Part shown: in pieces, positions 1-10,863 of the stretch
How positions within the stretch are numbered: position 1 is the first letter of the stretch
How the letters are laid out: each line of letters begins with the position of its first letter
Source: Malaya genurostris
Taxonomy: Eukaryota; Arthropoda; Insecta; Diptera; Culicidae
Assembly: GCF_030247185.1 (NCBI RefSeq)
Contig: NC_080572.1
Span: 33,154,971 to 33,218,970, forward strand
DNA: 64,000 nt
Reading direction: 5' to 3'
The notes under the pieces: model-generated
The model's input: the letters and a program-made list of their open reading frames with translations, nothing else
Databases searched by the model: none
Told to the model about the DNA's origin: nothing
Program-made: the position numbers and the translations under genes

Positions 1-202
1 CTTTTGACGTCGATTATCTCATTTCGGATTTGCATATTTCATTGAAAGAAACTATCAAGATGCTGTACAGGATTCACACGATTAAGTTCTGCCAATTCTT
101 TCATATGGTTAATTTTGAAAAGGCGCCCCATAGTAAAGTAAGTCATATTCACAACAAAAAAAAATGTATGAAAATAATTAAGATTAAGGATCATAAAAAG
201 AT

Positions 203-360
203 TCTTCCTCCAAAACCCCTCCTGGTTGGGGCAATAATCAACCACAAGTGAAGGATGACTCTGGTGACTTATTCTCTGCTGATTAACTGATCGCCATTTT
301 TGAAACAATGACAACACAACTACGAAACTGCAGAACGCGGTTAGATCAACGGCAAATTCA
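203..360 (+). pseudogene. ORF1 (gag-like) C-terminal fragment of the Jockey element
   Basis: The frame starting TCT TCC TCC encodes a Pro/Gly/Asn/Gln-rich stretch (SSKTPPGWGNNQPQVKDD) and then SGDLFSAD, a TAA stop, and LIAIFETMTTQLRNCR. In Jockey-type ORF1 proteins the C-terminus carries a similar 'LFS..EL..IF..M...L..C' segment. The TAA at about 284 interrupts it. It lies directly upstream of ORF2, as in intact elements. The remainder of ORF1, including zinc knuckles, is not seen upstream. Confidence 0.55.
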
Positions 361-855
361 TCATCGAATAGTAGTAAATTGGAATGCTTGCTCACTCAGG
401 AGCAAAACTACTGAATTGTCCGGCTTTCTTCAAGAAAAGAATGCCGATATTACTATTTTTACTGAAACTCATCTTAAACCTGAAATTTCTTTCCTTATTT
501 CCAATTACAGAATTCACTGGCTCGACAGGAAACCAGAGGAGAGGGAGTTGCCATTGCCATTAAACGATCCATTTAGCACAGGCTCCTGTCTGCCTTTAAA
601 TTGCAACTTATAGAAGCCATCGGAATTGATATTACAACGACGATGGGACCCATCATCATTGCAGCGTACTGCCCCAAACAAACAAATCTTCGAGATGGTA
701 CGTGTGCATCGTTGAAGCGAGATCTGGCTATGCTCATTCGACGACAGAACAAATTCATCATCGCACGGCATGAGCTGTGGGAAAACAAAAGACAGTACAA
801 CCAAATACAAATTATAATACGGAATACTTCGACAAATTTTCAAGGACACATTTAG
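308..855 (+). pseudogene. ORF2 endonuclease N-terminal half (EEP family), frameshifted
   Basis: The first frame reads WNACSLRSKTTELSGFLQ and then ADITIFTETHLKP, the usual N-terminus of an apurinic-type LINE endonuclease (metal-binding N and the ETHL glutamate). Around 540 the frame is lost and resumes at 601 as IGIDITTTMGPIIIAAYCP, the next conserved block. It would nick the genomic target for target-primed reverse transcription in an intact element. Coding similarity fades near 800-855, where unrelated sequence begins. No functional product is expected. Confidence 0.75.
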
Positions 856-1741
856 CATCGTGCGGTACACTGTCATGATACACTGTCAGAGTGACAATGT
901 ACTTTAACGAGTTTTCTATAAAACTAGCAACACTGAAGGGTAAGAACAAGTTCACCATAGTTACTGTTTATTATAGTGAAAAATAAACAAACAGTTTTTA
1001 TCTGATAATCAAGATCACAAGCGAAATGTAAGTTATACAATAATCTAGAATGGTTAAGCCACTATGAATATACTACTAGCTGTATTGATATTTGTAGACT
1101 CGTGGGTGTTTGTGTTCATTTTTCATCTTTTGTGCTAGTGCCGGTGGTATTTAGACTGATAGTTGCAGTTTAATACAGCAACGATAAACATAAACAAACA
1201 AGTTTGTTTTGCACCGTAGCAACTAGCATAAAGCGTTGCCAGAAACGATCTCCTTCCACATTTTCAAACTATCGCAATGAAAGGGAGTAATTTGCTAGGC
1301 TTACTTGTTCAGGCTGTGAACCAAACATTGGCAGTTCGTTTGTATGGGACTTAGGGGTATTATTATTTGTATTTGGTACAACATCCTCGCTCCGTTCGAG
1401 AGTTCATTCCATTTTGGATATATTCATCAGCAACATCGCCATTAGGTTTTTTACCATCACTGCTAACCTCAAACGGATGAACACATTTTGACAGTTCAGC
1501 AGTAGTGTTTGTAAACAGAGATTTTTTTGTTTGTTTGTTGACAAATTGGATCAATCCATTCACGGTCCATATCGCCTAAATAAAGTTTTAAAACATTTGT
1601 TCACGTTGAATACGGTTCGTTTTTGAGATTTATTAAATAAAAGTGACTAGTTGCAAAGTGTAAAGATGATTGTTTAAGATGTGTTCTTCGATTTTTGTTT
1701 AAACTTGTTTGTAAACAGTACCGCTGAACTGTCAAGAATGA
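856..1741. other. Unidentified AT-rich insertion inside the Jockey ORF2
   Basis: This block separates two adjacent parts of the endonuclease domain and has no convincing coding potential. The only structure I see is an inverted-repeat unit at 1488-1735. Its own termini and target duplication could not be defined. Confidence 0.5.
1488..1735. repeat. Short inverted-repeat (MITE-like) unit
   Basis: The left end TTGACAGTTCAGCAGTA and the complement of the right end TTGACAGTTCAGCGGTA match, and both run on into TGTTT..AAACA, giving about 30 bp of inverted repeat around a 248-bp unit. A clear target duplication is not visible, so the class is open. Confidence 0.45.
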
Positions 1742-2603
1742 ATGCTTGGTCATTTGTGTCGTTACGATAAAAAATCTAATAGACAGCTGTCCGGTTGTCT
1801 TCGCGAGCTCTCTTCCGACCACTTTCCAGTAATATTGGCGTTCGGATTTTCACCAGAAATAGTGCCTATTCAACCTCGGAGAAACTATTATCGCACCGAC
1901 TGGGTCCAATTTCAACAAATTGCCGACCAACTTATTACTATCGATTTGCCACTAGATTCCCCGATGGAAATCGATGCGGCCCTATCTTCCTTCCAGCATT
2001 CAATTACAGTCACTCGTGATAGGACGGTACAACATATGCCGAGTTCCTCTCTTCAAATCGACATTGTCACCAAGAAACTCATCCGACTTCGAAATATCTA
2101 CCGGAGGCAGTATCAACGAACTGGCATCCTAGATAAGAAGAACTCTTATAACAACTTAACTAGGATAATCCAGGAAAGGATATCTGAGCTTTGCAACAGG
2201 AACTTCCAGCAAAAGCTCCCACATTCAAAGCCCTTCTGGTCCTTAACGAAGATGCTTAAGAAAAAACCGAAACCTATTCCTGTTCTGATGTCACCCCAGG
2301 ACGCAGCTGAATACCTTTAATCACACCAGTAGAGAAGGCAAATGCGCTAGGCCAGCAGTGTGTGTGTTCTCACAATTTAGGACTCAACATTGTTAGTCCA
2401 CATGAAAGAGCCGTTGCTGATAGCGTAGCTGAGATTGACCAATCAGACAGCTTGGTTCCTGAGGAAATTAGAGTCACTGCGAATGAGCTGATAGCTATTG
2501 TGAAAAAATCCAAAAATATGAAGGCCCCCGATTTCGACAACGCATTCAACATTGAGCTGAAACATTTGAGCATTCGCCAAGGGGAGAATCGCTTAACACA
2601 AAC
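1742..2603 (+). pseudogene. ORF2 endonuclease C-terminus and start of RT, Jockey element
   Basis: The frame from 1742 contains RELSSDHFPVILAFG; the SDH motif is the catalytic histidine block of EEP endonucleases. About 170 residues of linker follow. After a stop near 2320 the frame at 2362-2603 resumes with a linker and NMKAPDFDNAFNIELKHLS, the block preceding RT motif 1 (usually KAPG-D). The sequence is then cut by the DD41D transposon, whose TA target lies at 2604-2605. Confidence 0.75.
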
Positions 2604-2605
2604 TA

Positions 2606-3538
2606 AAGGGTGATTTTTTAAGAGCTTGAGAACTTTTTTAAACAATAAAACGCATAAAATTTGCAAAATCTCATCGGTTCTTTATTTTAAACGTTAGATT
2701 GGTACATGACATTTACTTTTTGAAGATAATTTCATTTAAATGTTGACCGCGGCTGCGTCTTAGGTGGTCCATTCGGAAAGTCCAATTTTGGGCAACTTTT
2801 TCGAGCATTTCGGCCGGAATAGCCCGAATTTCTTCGGAAATGTTGTCTTCCAAAGCTGGAATAGTTACTGGCTTATTTCTGTAGACTTTAGACTTGACGT
2901 AGCCCCACAAAAAATAGTCTAAAGGCGTCAAATCGCATGATCTTGGTGGCCAACTTACCGGTCCATTTCTTGAGATGAATTGTTCTCCGAAGTTTTCCCT
3001 CAAAATGGCCATAGAATCGCGAGCTGTGTGGCATGTAGCGCCATCTTGTTGAAACCACATGTCAACCAAGTTCAGTTCTTCCATTTTTGGCAACAAAAAG
3101 TTTGTTAGCATCGAACGATAGCGATCGCCATTCACTGTAACGTTGCGTCCAACAGCATCTTTGAAAAAATACGGTCCAATGATTCCACCAGCGTACAAAC
3201 CACACCAAACAGTGCATTTTTCGGGATGCATGGGCAGTTCTTGAACGGCTTCTGGTTGCTCTTCACTCCAAATGCGGCAATTTTGCTTATTTACGTAGCC
3301 ATTCAACCAGAAATGAGCCTCATCGCTGAACAAAATTTGTCGATAAAAAAGCGGATTTTCTGCCAACTTTTCTAGGGCCCATTCACTGAAAATTCGACGT
3401 TGTGGCAGATGAAATTATCTTCAAAAAGTAAATGTCATGTACCAATCTAACGTTTAAAATAAAGAACCGATGAGATTTTGCAAATTTTATGCGTTTTATT
3501 GTTTAAAAAAGTTCTCAAGCTCTTAAAAAATCACCCTT
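2606..3538 (-). mobile_element. DD41D mariner-type transposon, copy 1 (933 bp, 130-bp TIRs)
   Basis: TA duplications lie at 2604-2605 and 3539-3540. The element starts AAGGGTGATTTTTTAAGAGC and its right end is the exact complement. The inverted repeats are 130 bp (2606-2735 and 3409-3538), unusually long, and reach into the end of the transposase gene. Only the C-terminal two thirds of the transposase remain, so the copy is non-autonomous. It is inserted in the RT region of the Jockey element. Near-identical copies are at 5582-6506 and 37218-38142. Confidence 0.92.
2713..3408 (-). pseudogene. Transposase of DD41D copy 1, N-terminus missing
   Basis: Read on the minus strand, the frame runs from the TIR junction (3408) through HLPQRRIFSEWALEKLAENP to the stop at 2713-2715. 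The catalytic core is complete: first Asp in ILFSDEAHFW, second in WFQQDGATCH, third in LTPLDYFLWG, with 41 residues between second and third, hence DD41D of the IS630/Tc1/mariner superfamily. The N-terminal helix-turn-helix DNA-binding domain is absent and no in-frame ATG lies before the first catalytic Asp. The product, if made, could not bind TIRs in the normal way. Compared with copies 2 and 3 it retains 17-18 extra residues upstream of ENPLFYRQ. Confidence 0.9.
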
Positions 3539-3741
3539 TATATTGTGCCTCTAAAAAAACACGTGATATACTGTGAGTCTAAGTGTGCCACGCTGTTCCC
3601 CATGAAACAACTACTTGTCAAAACTGAGCCCTTTGTGTGCCGCAACTGTGCAACTGTATGGAAACGAAAGTGCCAATATTGAAAAATGCGCCAACGCATT
3701 GCGTTAATGTATGATTGGCACATTGTTCTAAGCGTCCTCCC

Positions 3742-4955
3742 CTTGGCATTCGCTCATTTGTTTTCTTAGCTAAAATTCTTAACAGGTGCTGGGAGCTTGG
3801 TTACTTCCCTTCAATGTGGAATTTAGCTAAAGTAATCCCAGTTTTGAAACCGGGGAAAGATCCTTCCTTTTCCAAGAGCTATCGGCCCATCAGCTTACTC
3901 TCTGCCCTATCCAAGCTATTTGAAAAGTCAATACTTACAAAGGCGAATTCTTGCTTTCTCAGATGAACAGGATATATTTCTGGAAGAACAGTTTGGGTTC
4001 CGGAAATGAAGATCCACCATCCACCAACTCACAACGGTTAAAAATGTCATCCAGCAAAACAAATCAGTGTCCAAAACGACTGCCATGGCAATATTGAATA
4101 TTTAAAAGGCATACGATAATGTGTGGCACGATGGCCTGGTGTTTAAACTGCATCGGTATAATTTTCCGATGTATCTTATTGAAACTCAATAATTATATTT
4201 CAGAAAGATTTACTATTCCTGCTGGTGTACCCCAAGGAAGTATCCTATACAACATTTTTACATCAGACATCCCACCTCTTCCGGGTGGTGGTGTTCTGGC
4301 ACAATTTGCTGATGATACTGCCATTCTTTTCAAAGGTCGTGTCATTAATGCTCTGAAGAATAAACTACAGACAGGTCTGGACGCTCCAACTGAATATTTT
4401 ACAAGCTGGAAAATTGTGATCAATGCAGCAAAAACTCAGGTCATCTTGTTTCCACATTCAAGATCTCCAAAACTTGTTCAATATAACGAATGCCGAATAC
4501 GATTCGGCGATGAGGTCATCCAATGGTCCGACGAAGTTATCTATCTAGGACTCACCTTTGACAGACATCTGATATTCAGGTCACATGTTGACAAAATCGT
4601 TCAAAAATGCAGCATACTCATTAGGTCTCTGTATCCGCTGATTTGTAGAACATCTAAACTGTACATGAAGAACCAGATGGCTGTTTATAAACAAATCATC
4701 TACCCCGCAATTGAATACGCAGTCCCTGTTTGGCGGGGCTGTGCACGAACACACAAACTTAGGCTTCAGTGCACTCAAAGTAAGATCTTAAAGATGATTC
4801 TAAATCTACCCCTTTGGACAAGGACTAGTGATGTACATGAGATGGCCTCCCTGGATATACTAGAACAAAAATTCGAACAATACTGCACGAAATTTGAAGA
4901 GAGGTGCTCAATCTCTGAAATACCAATAATTCAAAATTTGAACGTATTAGGTTAG
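3742..4955 (+). pseudogene. Reverse transcriptase core and C-terminus, Jockey element
   Basis: The first frame (to 3966) has GYFPSMWNLAKVIPVLKPGK and SYRPISLLSALSKLFEKS, standard RT motifs 1-2. After a TGA, broken frames carry the EEQFGFR and KAYDNVWHDGL blocks. From 4186 to the stop at 4953-4955 one open frame encodes IPAGVPQGSIL, QFADDTAIL (the polymerase Asp pair), YLGLTFD and the C-terminal KLRLQCTQSKILKMILNLP block. No RNase H domain follows, which fits Jockey. At least three breaks abolish function. Confidence 0.85.
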
Positions 4956-5160
4956 GGATAGTTATAAGTAGGTAGATATTTTGCAAACAATTAAAATAAA
5001 TATTATGATTAAACATTGGTATGTAAAACAAGCGTAACTAAAACACCTATTATTAATAACGAATCGTATGAACAACAAAGATGAAAGTCCAAAGGGTCTA
5101 AACACTTGTACTGTAAAATGTTGATTTAATACACAAAAATAAGATTAATAAACAGATATT

Positions 5161-5454
5161 TATGCAACAAAATTAGAGTGAGTGTTTATTTTCTTTCAAC
5201 TCTAGCACTGGATCACACCAAATTGCTAGAGCAGAGCTCTGAAATTCTTTGAGGTGGATGAAGATATTTTCTCAGAAGTGTGCACGCCGGTGAGGACTCT
5301 GGTGAACCGTACCGCATAAGAGAAGCGTGAGGCACGCATATTCAGCAAAAGCGCAATTTATTGTTAAAATTTAGTTTTCCCTTGCTGCAAAAAAGATTGT
5401 CATAGCAAGCATAGAAGCATAGCATATAACATAAAATGATATAATAGATTACAA
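5161..5454. other. Intergenic DNA
   Basis: I see no gene or repeat of note between the end of the Jockey 3' UTR and the microsatellite. Confidence 0.5.
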
Positions 5455-5580
5455 AATAATATAATATAATATAATATAATATAATATAATATAATATAAT
5501 ATAATATAATATAATATAATATAATATAATATAATATGATATAATATAATATAATATGATATAATATAATATAATATAAT
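5455..5580. repeat. (ATAAT)n microsatellite
   Basis: A near-perfect pentanucleotide array with rare ATGAT variants. It resumes at 6509-6546 on the other side of a DD41D insertion, so it was the target. Confidence 0.97.
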
Positions 5581-5581
5581 A

Positions 5582-6506
5582 CAGGGTGATTTTTTAAGAG
5601 CTTGAGAACTTTTTTAAACAATAGAACGCATAAAATTTGCAAAATCTCATCGGTTCTTTATTTTAAACGTTAGATTGGTACATGACATTTACTTTTTGAA
5701 GATAATTTCATTTAAATGTTGACCGCGGCTGCGTCTTAGGTGGTCCATTCGGAAAATCCGCTTTTTTATCGACAAATTTTGTTCAGCGATGAGGCTCATT
5801 TCTGGTTGAATGGCTACGTAAATAAGCAAAATTGCCGCATTTGGAGTGAAGAGCAACCAGAAGCCGTTCAAGAACTGCCCATGCATCCCGAAAAATGCAC
5901 TGTTTGGTGTGGTTTGTACGCTGGTGGAATCATTGGACCGTATTTTTTCAAAGATGCTGTTGGACGCAACGTTACAGTGAATGGCGATCGCTATCGTTCG
6001 ATGCTAACAAACTTTTTGTTGCCAAAAATGGAAGAACTGAACTTGGTTGACATGTGGTTTCAACAAGATGGCGCTACATGCCACACAGCTCGCGATTCTA
6101 TGGCCATTTTGAGGGAAAACTTCGGAGAACAATTCATCTCAAGAAATGGACCGGTAAGTTGGCCACCAAGATCATGCGATTTGACGCCTTTAGACTATTT
6201 TTTGTGGGGCTACGTCAAGTCTAAAGTCTACAGAAATAAGCCAGTAACTATTCCAGCTTTGGAAGACAACATTTCCGAAGAAATTCGGGCTATTCCGGCC
6301 GAAATGCTCGAAAAAGTTGCCCAAAATTGGACTTTCCGAATGGACCACCTAAGACGCAGCCGCGGTCAACATTTAAATGAAATTATCTTCAAAAAGTAAA
6401 TGTCATGTACCAATCTAACGTTTAAAATAAAGAACCGATGAGATTTTGCAAATTTTATGCGTTTTATTGTTTAAAAAAGTTCTCAAGCTCTTAAAAAATC
6501 ACCCTT
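5582..6506 (+). mobile_element. DD41D mariner-type transposon, copy 2 (925 bp, 174-bp TIRs)
   Basis: TA duplications at 5580-5581 and 6507-6508, inserted in the ATAAT microsatellite. The left end starts CAGGGTG, the right complement AAGGGTG. The TIRs are 174 bp (5582-5755 and 6333-6506) because the left end is an inverted copy of the last 44 coding bases plus the 3' UTR. The left repeat runs directly into the transposase at the codons for ENPLFYRQ. The same junction is present in copy 3, so this deletion derivative has itself been mobilised. Confidence 0.93.
5756..6399 (+). pseudogene. Transposase of DD41D copy 2, N-terminus replaced by inverted 3' end
   Basis: The remaining residues of the transposase match copy 1 exactly from ENPLFYRQ to the C-terminal NEIIFKK, with the whole DD41D triad (FSDEAHF, QQDGATC, TPLDYF). 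Upstream of the junction the frame enters the inverted 3' end, where a TAG lies just before GTGGTCCATTCG, so there is no in-frame ATG before the first catalytic Asp. It is a cargo remnant, not a working gene, and must have moved by transposase supplied in trans. Confidence 0.9.
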
Positions 6507-6508
6507 TA

Positions 6509-6546
6509 TAATATAATATAATATAATATAATATAATATAATATAC
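6509..6546. repeat. (ATAAT)n microsatellite, right part
   Basis: Continuation of the 5455-5580 array beyond copy 2. It decays into irregular AT-rich DNA to about 6683. Confidence 0.95.
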
Positions 6547-6684
6547 TATAATAAAATATATTATAAAATAATATATAATATTATTATTGATGACAAATTA
6601 ATAATAAAAAACAATACAATATAGTACAATGAAATATATAATAAATAATAGAATGAAAAAAAAGTGTTGCGATATGATATAATA

Positions 6685-7625
6685 CAGGGTCCGGCACTCG
6701 AAGTGTAACCAACTTCAGACCGCTCGCGCAGCTGACGCACGGGCATCAGCTCTCTAGAAATTTGCTAAATGAAAGTTCGGAGTTGTATTGTTTACAAGCG
6801 CAAGAAAGCATTTTGCCAAAAGTGAACGCGAAAAAAAAATCTTGACTTGAGAGAGCGAAGGAGTTGCTTCGTTTGGCCGAAAGCGGTCAATTTCCGAACA
6901 TTGTATTTTCTGACGAGAAAATTTTTCCAATTGAGCAATTCGTAAACTCTCAAAACGATAGGGTTTACTTGACCGACCGTTCATACGAGAATTTGAGTCA
7001 TCGATTGGCCACCAGGAGGCAGCACCCGCAACAGATAATGGTTTGGGCCGCTGTAACCGCAGATGGGCGCTCTCCAATCGTTTTCATCGAGCCTGGCGTC
7101 AAGGTAAATGCGACATATTATCGGGAAAGTATTCTGGAGGTTGCTTTGAAGCCGTGGGCAGACAAACATTTCGGTGGCAGACCATGGACGTTTCAGCAGG
7201 ACTCGGCACCGTCTCACAAAGCTCGAGTGAACCAAGAATGGCTGAAAAACAACGTTCCGAACTTCATCACGTCCACACAATGGCTCTCGAATTCATCAGA
7301 TGCGAATCCAATGGATTATTCTCTTTGGGCCATTTTGGAGAGCAAAGTCCGAACTAAAAGATACACCAGTCTAGAGGCGCTGAAAAAAGCTATTGTCCGC
7401 GAGTGGGCCTAAATACCTGCAAGTCACATTCGACAACTTGCGATTCGTTTTTTGACCGTCTCAAGGCCATAGTCAAGGCAAAAGGTGGTCATATCGAGCA
7501 AAAGTAAATTGATTCTGAATTTTGTATTATTTTTACACATTTTGTACTTTGAATTAAGTAAAAGTAATTTTCCAAACTGAATTTATGGCCTTTTTAATTG
7601 GTTACACTTCGAGTGCCGGACCCTG
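6685..7625 (+). mobile_element. DD37D (maT-like) mariner-type transposon, internally deleted
   Basis: TA duplications at 6683-6684 and 7626-7627 flank 27-28 bp TIRs beginning CAGGGTCCGGCACTCGAAG. The 941-bp body carries the C-terminal part of a transposase (6846-7507). The 5' coding part with the DNA-binding domain is missing, so the element is non-autonomous. It lies 180 bp from DD41D copy 2. Confidence 0.92.
6846..7507 (+). pseudogene. DD37D transposase, 5'-deleted and frameshifted
   Basis: The frame reads LERAKELLRLAESGQFPN, then NIVFSDEKIF (first Asp), WTFQQDSAPSH (second Asp) and ANPMDYSLW (third Asp), with 37 residues between second and third: DD37D, as in the maT group. After IVREWA the frame stops at 7410-7412. 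The usual C-terminus follows in another frame (CDSFFDRLKAIVKAKGGHIE) to a stop at about 7507, so one frameshift separates them. The N-terminal HTH region is deleted. It would have cut and rejoined DNA at the element ends. Confidence 0.88.
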
Positions 7626-7646
7626 TATATATTACTATGTATTATG

Positions 7647-7984
7647 GGCTTGAATTTATATGCCATTTCGCATCCTCTCATTCTGCCATCAACGCATTCC
7701 ATCGATCAATTGTCACCACAGACACACGTGTAGGCATGAGACAGAAATCTGTGAGGGCCAAGTTCACCTTGTGACGACTTTGATATTTAATTGAAGGATT
7801 CCTATAAAAGTGATGACTTATAAGGAAAACAAATTTAAATGTTGCGCAGTGGTACATAGTACTACTCATATAATGCAATGCAGTGTAATACTATACAGCA
7901 TACTATATAAAAACATGAAATAATGTAAGACTATAATATATGAAATAATATGCTATGATACAATATAACAGTTAATGTCGCAGT

Positions 7985-8079
<95 letters not shown>

Positions 8080-8330
8080 TATAATAATAATAATAATAAT
8101 AATAATAGTAATAATAATAGTAATAATAATAATAATAATACAAAATTATATGTTGTATTATACTATGATAAACATTACACTTTAGGATGAGCTTTAACTT
8201 ATAGGTCATTTCGCACCCTCTCATTTTGCTACTAACGCAGAAGGCGATAGCACCCAGTTGACGCCGTTCTATTGACCAAATGTCATCATAGACACACAGG
8301 GAGGCATGAAATAGAAACTTGTGAGGACTT
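7647..8330. repeat. Diverged direct repeat pair flanking the AAT array
   Basis: 7647-7765 and 8189-8330 are related copies (both contain CATTTCGCA-CCTCTCATT, and later CACAGACACAC or CATAGACACAC followed by AGGCATGA). They flank the AAT microsatellite, so a local duplication or two copies of one element are possible. Confidence 0.6.
7986..8140. repeat. (AAT)n microsatellite
   Basis: About 50 units of AAT with a few TAT and AGT variants. Apparent poly-Asn and poly-Tyr frames here are only the array. Confidence 0.97.
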
Positions 8331-8340
8331 AGTTGTCTCA

Positions 8341-9110
8341 CCATTTGCGTTGTTCGAGTATCGGGGATAAACTCAGGTCCCTTGGAAACTCGCAGAGGGT
8401 TACGGCAAGGCGATGGCCTTTCGTGTCTGCTAGGATATCTGCATAGGAGGGTGTGATAAGAAGAGCGAGTATAGATGCAAGTGGCATGATTTTCAGAAAG
8501 TCCGTCCAGCTACTTGGTTTCGCTGATGATACTGAAATTATAGCACGCAACTTTGAGAAGATGGAAGGTACGTACATCGGACTAAAAGCTGAGGCCAAGC
8601 GGATCGGACTAGGCATCAATGTGTCAATTGCAAAGTATATGAAAGGCAAAGGCTCGAGAGAGGATAATATCAGCCATCCATTAAGAGCTTTGATCGGCGG
8701 TGATGAAATCGAAATGGTCGACGAGCTCGTTTACTTGGGCTACTGATGACTACTGATAATAGCACCAGCTGAGAAATTCAGAAACGCGTCTTGTATGGAA
8801 ATCGTGATTACTTTGGACTGCGCAGGACGCTTCGATCGAGCAAAATTCGCCGTTGTACGAAGTTAACTGTCTACAAAACGCTAATTAGGCCGGTTAGAAG
8901 GCGGTACGTGGAGTAGGCGAATGAACCATGAACTGCACCAGTTGCTGGGAGGACCAATCCTCGACGAAACGGCAAAGGTCGGAGGGGTACGGTAGGCCGG
9001 GCGTGTTGTTAGAATATCGGAGAACAGTCCGGTTAAAATGATCCTCGAGGACGACCTGCGGACCCTTTGCAACTAGCGAGGCTATATATATCAGGTGTAC
9101 AACTTTGCTT
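8341..9110 (+). pseudogene. Non-LTR reverse transcriptase relic (palm to C-terminus)
   Basis: The reading is broken but collinear. First comes a block resembling 'LRQGDGLS..LFN' with IRRASIDASG (8400-8480). Then LGFADDTEIIARNFEKMEG, the polymerase FADD motif, and ELVYLGY (to 8746). Past several stops come pieces resembling 'RRTLRS..VRRRTKLTVYKTLIRPV', 'WSRRMNHELHQLL' and 'RVVRISENSPVKMILEDD'. This is the last third of an RT of a type common in insect genomes; I lean towards an RTE-like clade but cannot fix it. It is dead. Confidence 0.7.
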
Positions 9111-9299
9111 CCGCCGTTTTCCGATTGGTGGCTGTACCGGCTGAGGCTGGTTAAAATACATAGATGATAATGCCTTTAAAGTGAGTGTGTACAGTGCCTA
9201 ACGAATGGTCATCGCCGTATCATGTAAAAGTTGTTCTTGCTTTCGTATTATTCACGCTCGAAAATATCTGTTTATGTGCCCAATACTCGCCATTTGCGG

Positions 9300-9945
9300 G
9301 AAGTTTTACTTTTCTGTTACAATTCGAAAAAAAAAATCCAACTGAAGCGCATCGAATGCTTCCAGAAACTTACGGTGATGCTGCTCTGAGTTAAAGAACG
9401 TTTCGGAAGTGGTTTCAACGTTTTAAAAATGGTGATTTCGATGTCGAAGACAAACATGTTGGTGGAAGAGAAAAAACCTTCAAAGATGAATAACAATTTA
9501 CTACGAGCTTTTAAAACCGGATGAAACCATCACAGGAGATCGCTACCGAACGCAAATGATGCGCCTTAGTCGCGCGCTAAAAGAAAAGCGGCCACATCTT
9601 TCTAGATCTAGTATCTAGAGCAACATGACAAAGTCCTCCTCCAACACGACAATGCACGGCCTCACGTCGCAAAAGTGGTCAAAAAGTACCTGGAAACACT
9701 GAAATGGGAAGTCTTGCCCCACCCGCCGTATTCCCCAGATATCGCCCCTTCTGACTTCCACCTATTTCGTTCGATGGCACACGGCCTGGCAGATCAACAT
9801 TTTCAATCCTTCGAAGAGTTGGAAAATGGATTGCTTCATGTATAGCGTCAAAAAAGGACTCCTTTTTTCGAGCCGAGATCCGAAAATTTCCGGAAAGATG
9901 GGAGAAAGTTGTCGCTAGCGACGGACAATACTTTGAATAATACAT
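9300..9945 (+). pseudogene. DD34D mariner transposase relic, internally deleted
   Basis: The N-terminal part encodes KKNPTEAHRMLPETYGDAAL, then after a frame change RTFRKWFQRFKNGDFDVED, the usual mariner HTH region. The middle, with the first catalytic Asp, is missing. From about 9496 it resumes with YYELLKPDETITGDRYRTQ, then HDNARPHVAKVVKKYLETL and YSPDIAPSDFHLF; 34 residues separate the second and third Asp. It ends with EKVVASDGQYFE. Stops and shifts abound. The right end runs into the TA microsatellite and no TIRs were found. Confidence 0.85.
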
Positions 9946-9962
9946 CTGTAAGCACTTTTTCG

Positions 9963-10617
<655 letters not shown>

Positions 10618-10855
10618 CAGGCCCGTGCACAGGGGGACGTTGGTTTGGGGTTTAAAGCCCCCTGTCATATGGAAGATTTTCAACATTAAGTTCCATGAAC
10701 AGTAGAGTACTTATTATATAAATGTGCAAACAACTTGACAATTCATACTTCGATCTCAGAAATTGGTTTAACAAACAATGTTGTGGATGACGCACTTTTC
10801 ATTCAAATTTTTGCTCCTCCCCCACCTCCTTCAATGACTCCTGCGCACGGGCCTG
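10618..10855. mobile_element. hAT-type MITE with 8-bp target duplication
   Basis: The ends are imperfect inverted repeats (CAGGCCCGTGCACAGG on the left, complement CAGGCCCGTGCGCAGG on the right). They are flanked by the identical 8-mer ACCTGCCG at 10610-10617 and 10856-10863. CAG termini and an 8-bp duplication are hallmarks of hAT transposition. The 238-bp body has no coding capacity. Confidence 0.93.
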
Positions 10856-10863
10856 ACCTGCCG

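Larger units (their letters stand above)
203..5160 (+). mobile_element. Jockey-clade non-LTR retrotransposon, decayed and interrupted
   Basis: Pieces of one LINE lie in order on the + strand: the end of ORF1 (203-360), endonuclease (308-855), endonuclease end and RT start (1742-2603), RT core and C-terminus (3742-4955), and an AT-rich 3' UTR to about 5160. Two foreign blocks split it: an unidentified stretch at about 860-1740 and a DD41D transposon at 2606-3538. A short unassigned stretch (3541-3740) follows the transposon. Frameshifts and stops occur in every piece, so it is dead. The Jockey assignment rests on the ORF1 C-terminal motif (DLFSAD then LIAIFETM), the EEP endonuclease and the lack of RNase H after the RT. 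The 5' end is not visible and no target duplication was found. Confidence 0.8.

Noticed and set aside
5689..5886. 65-residue frame ending like the transposase C-terminus (also 37838-38035)
   Set aside because: It is the inverted TIR copy of the transposase 3' end joined to antisense sequence.
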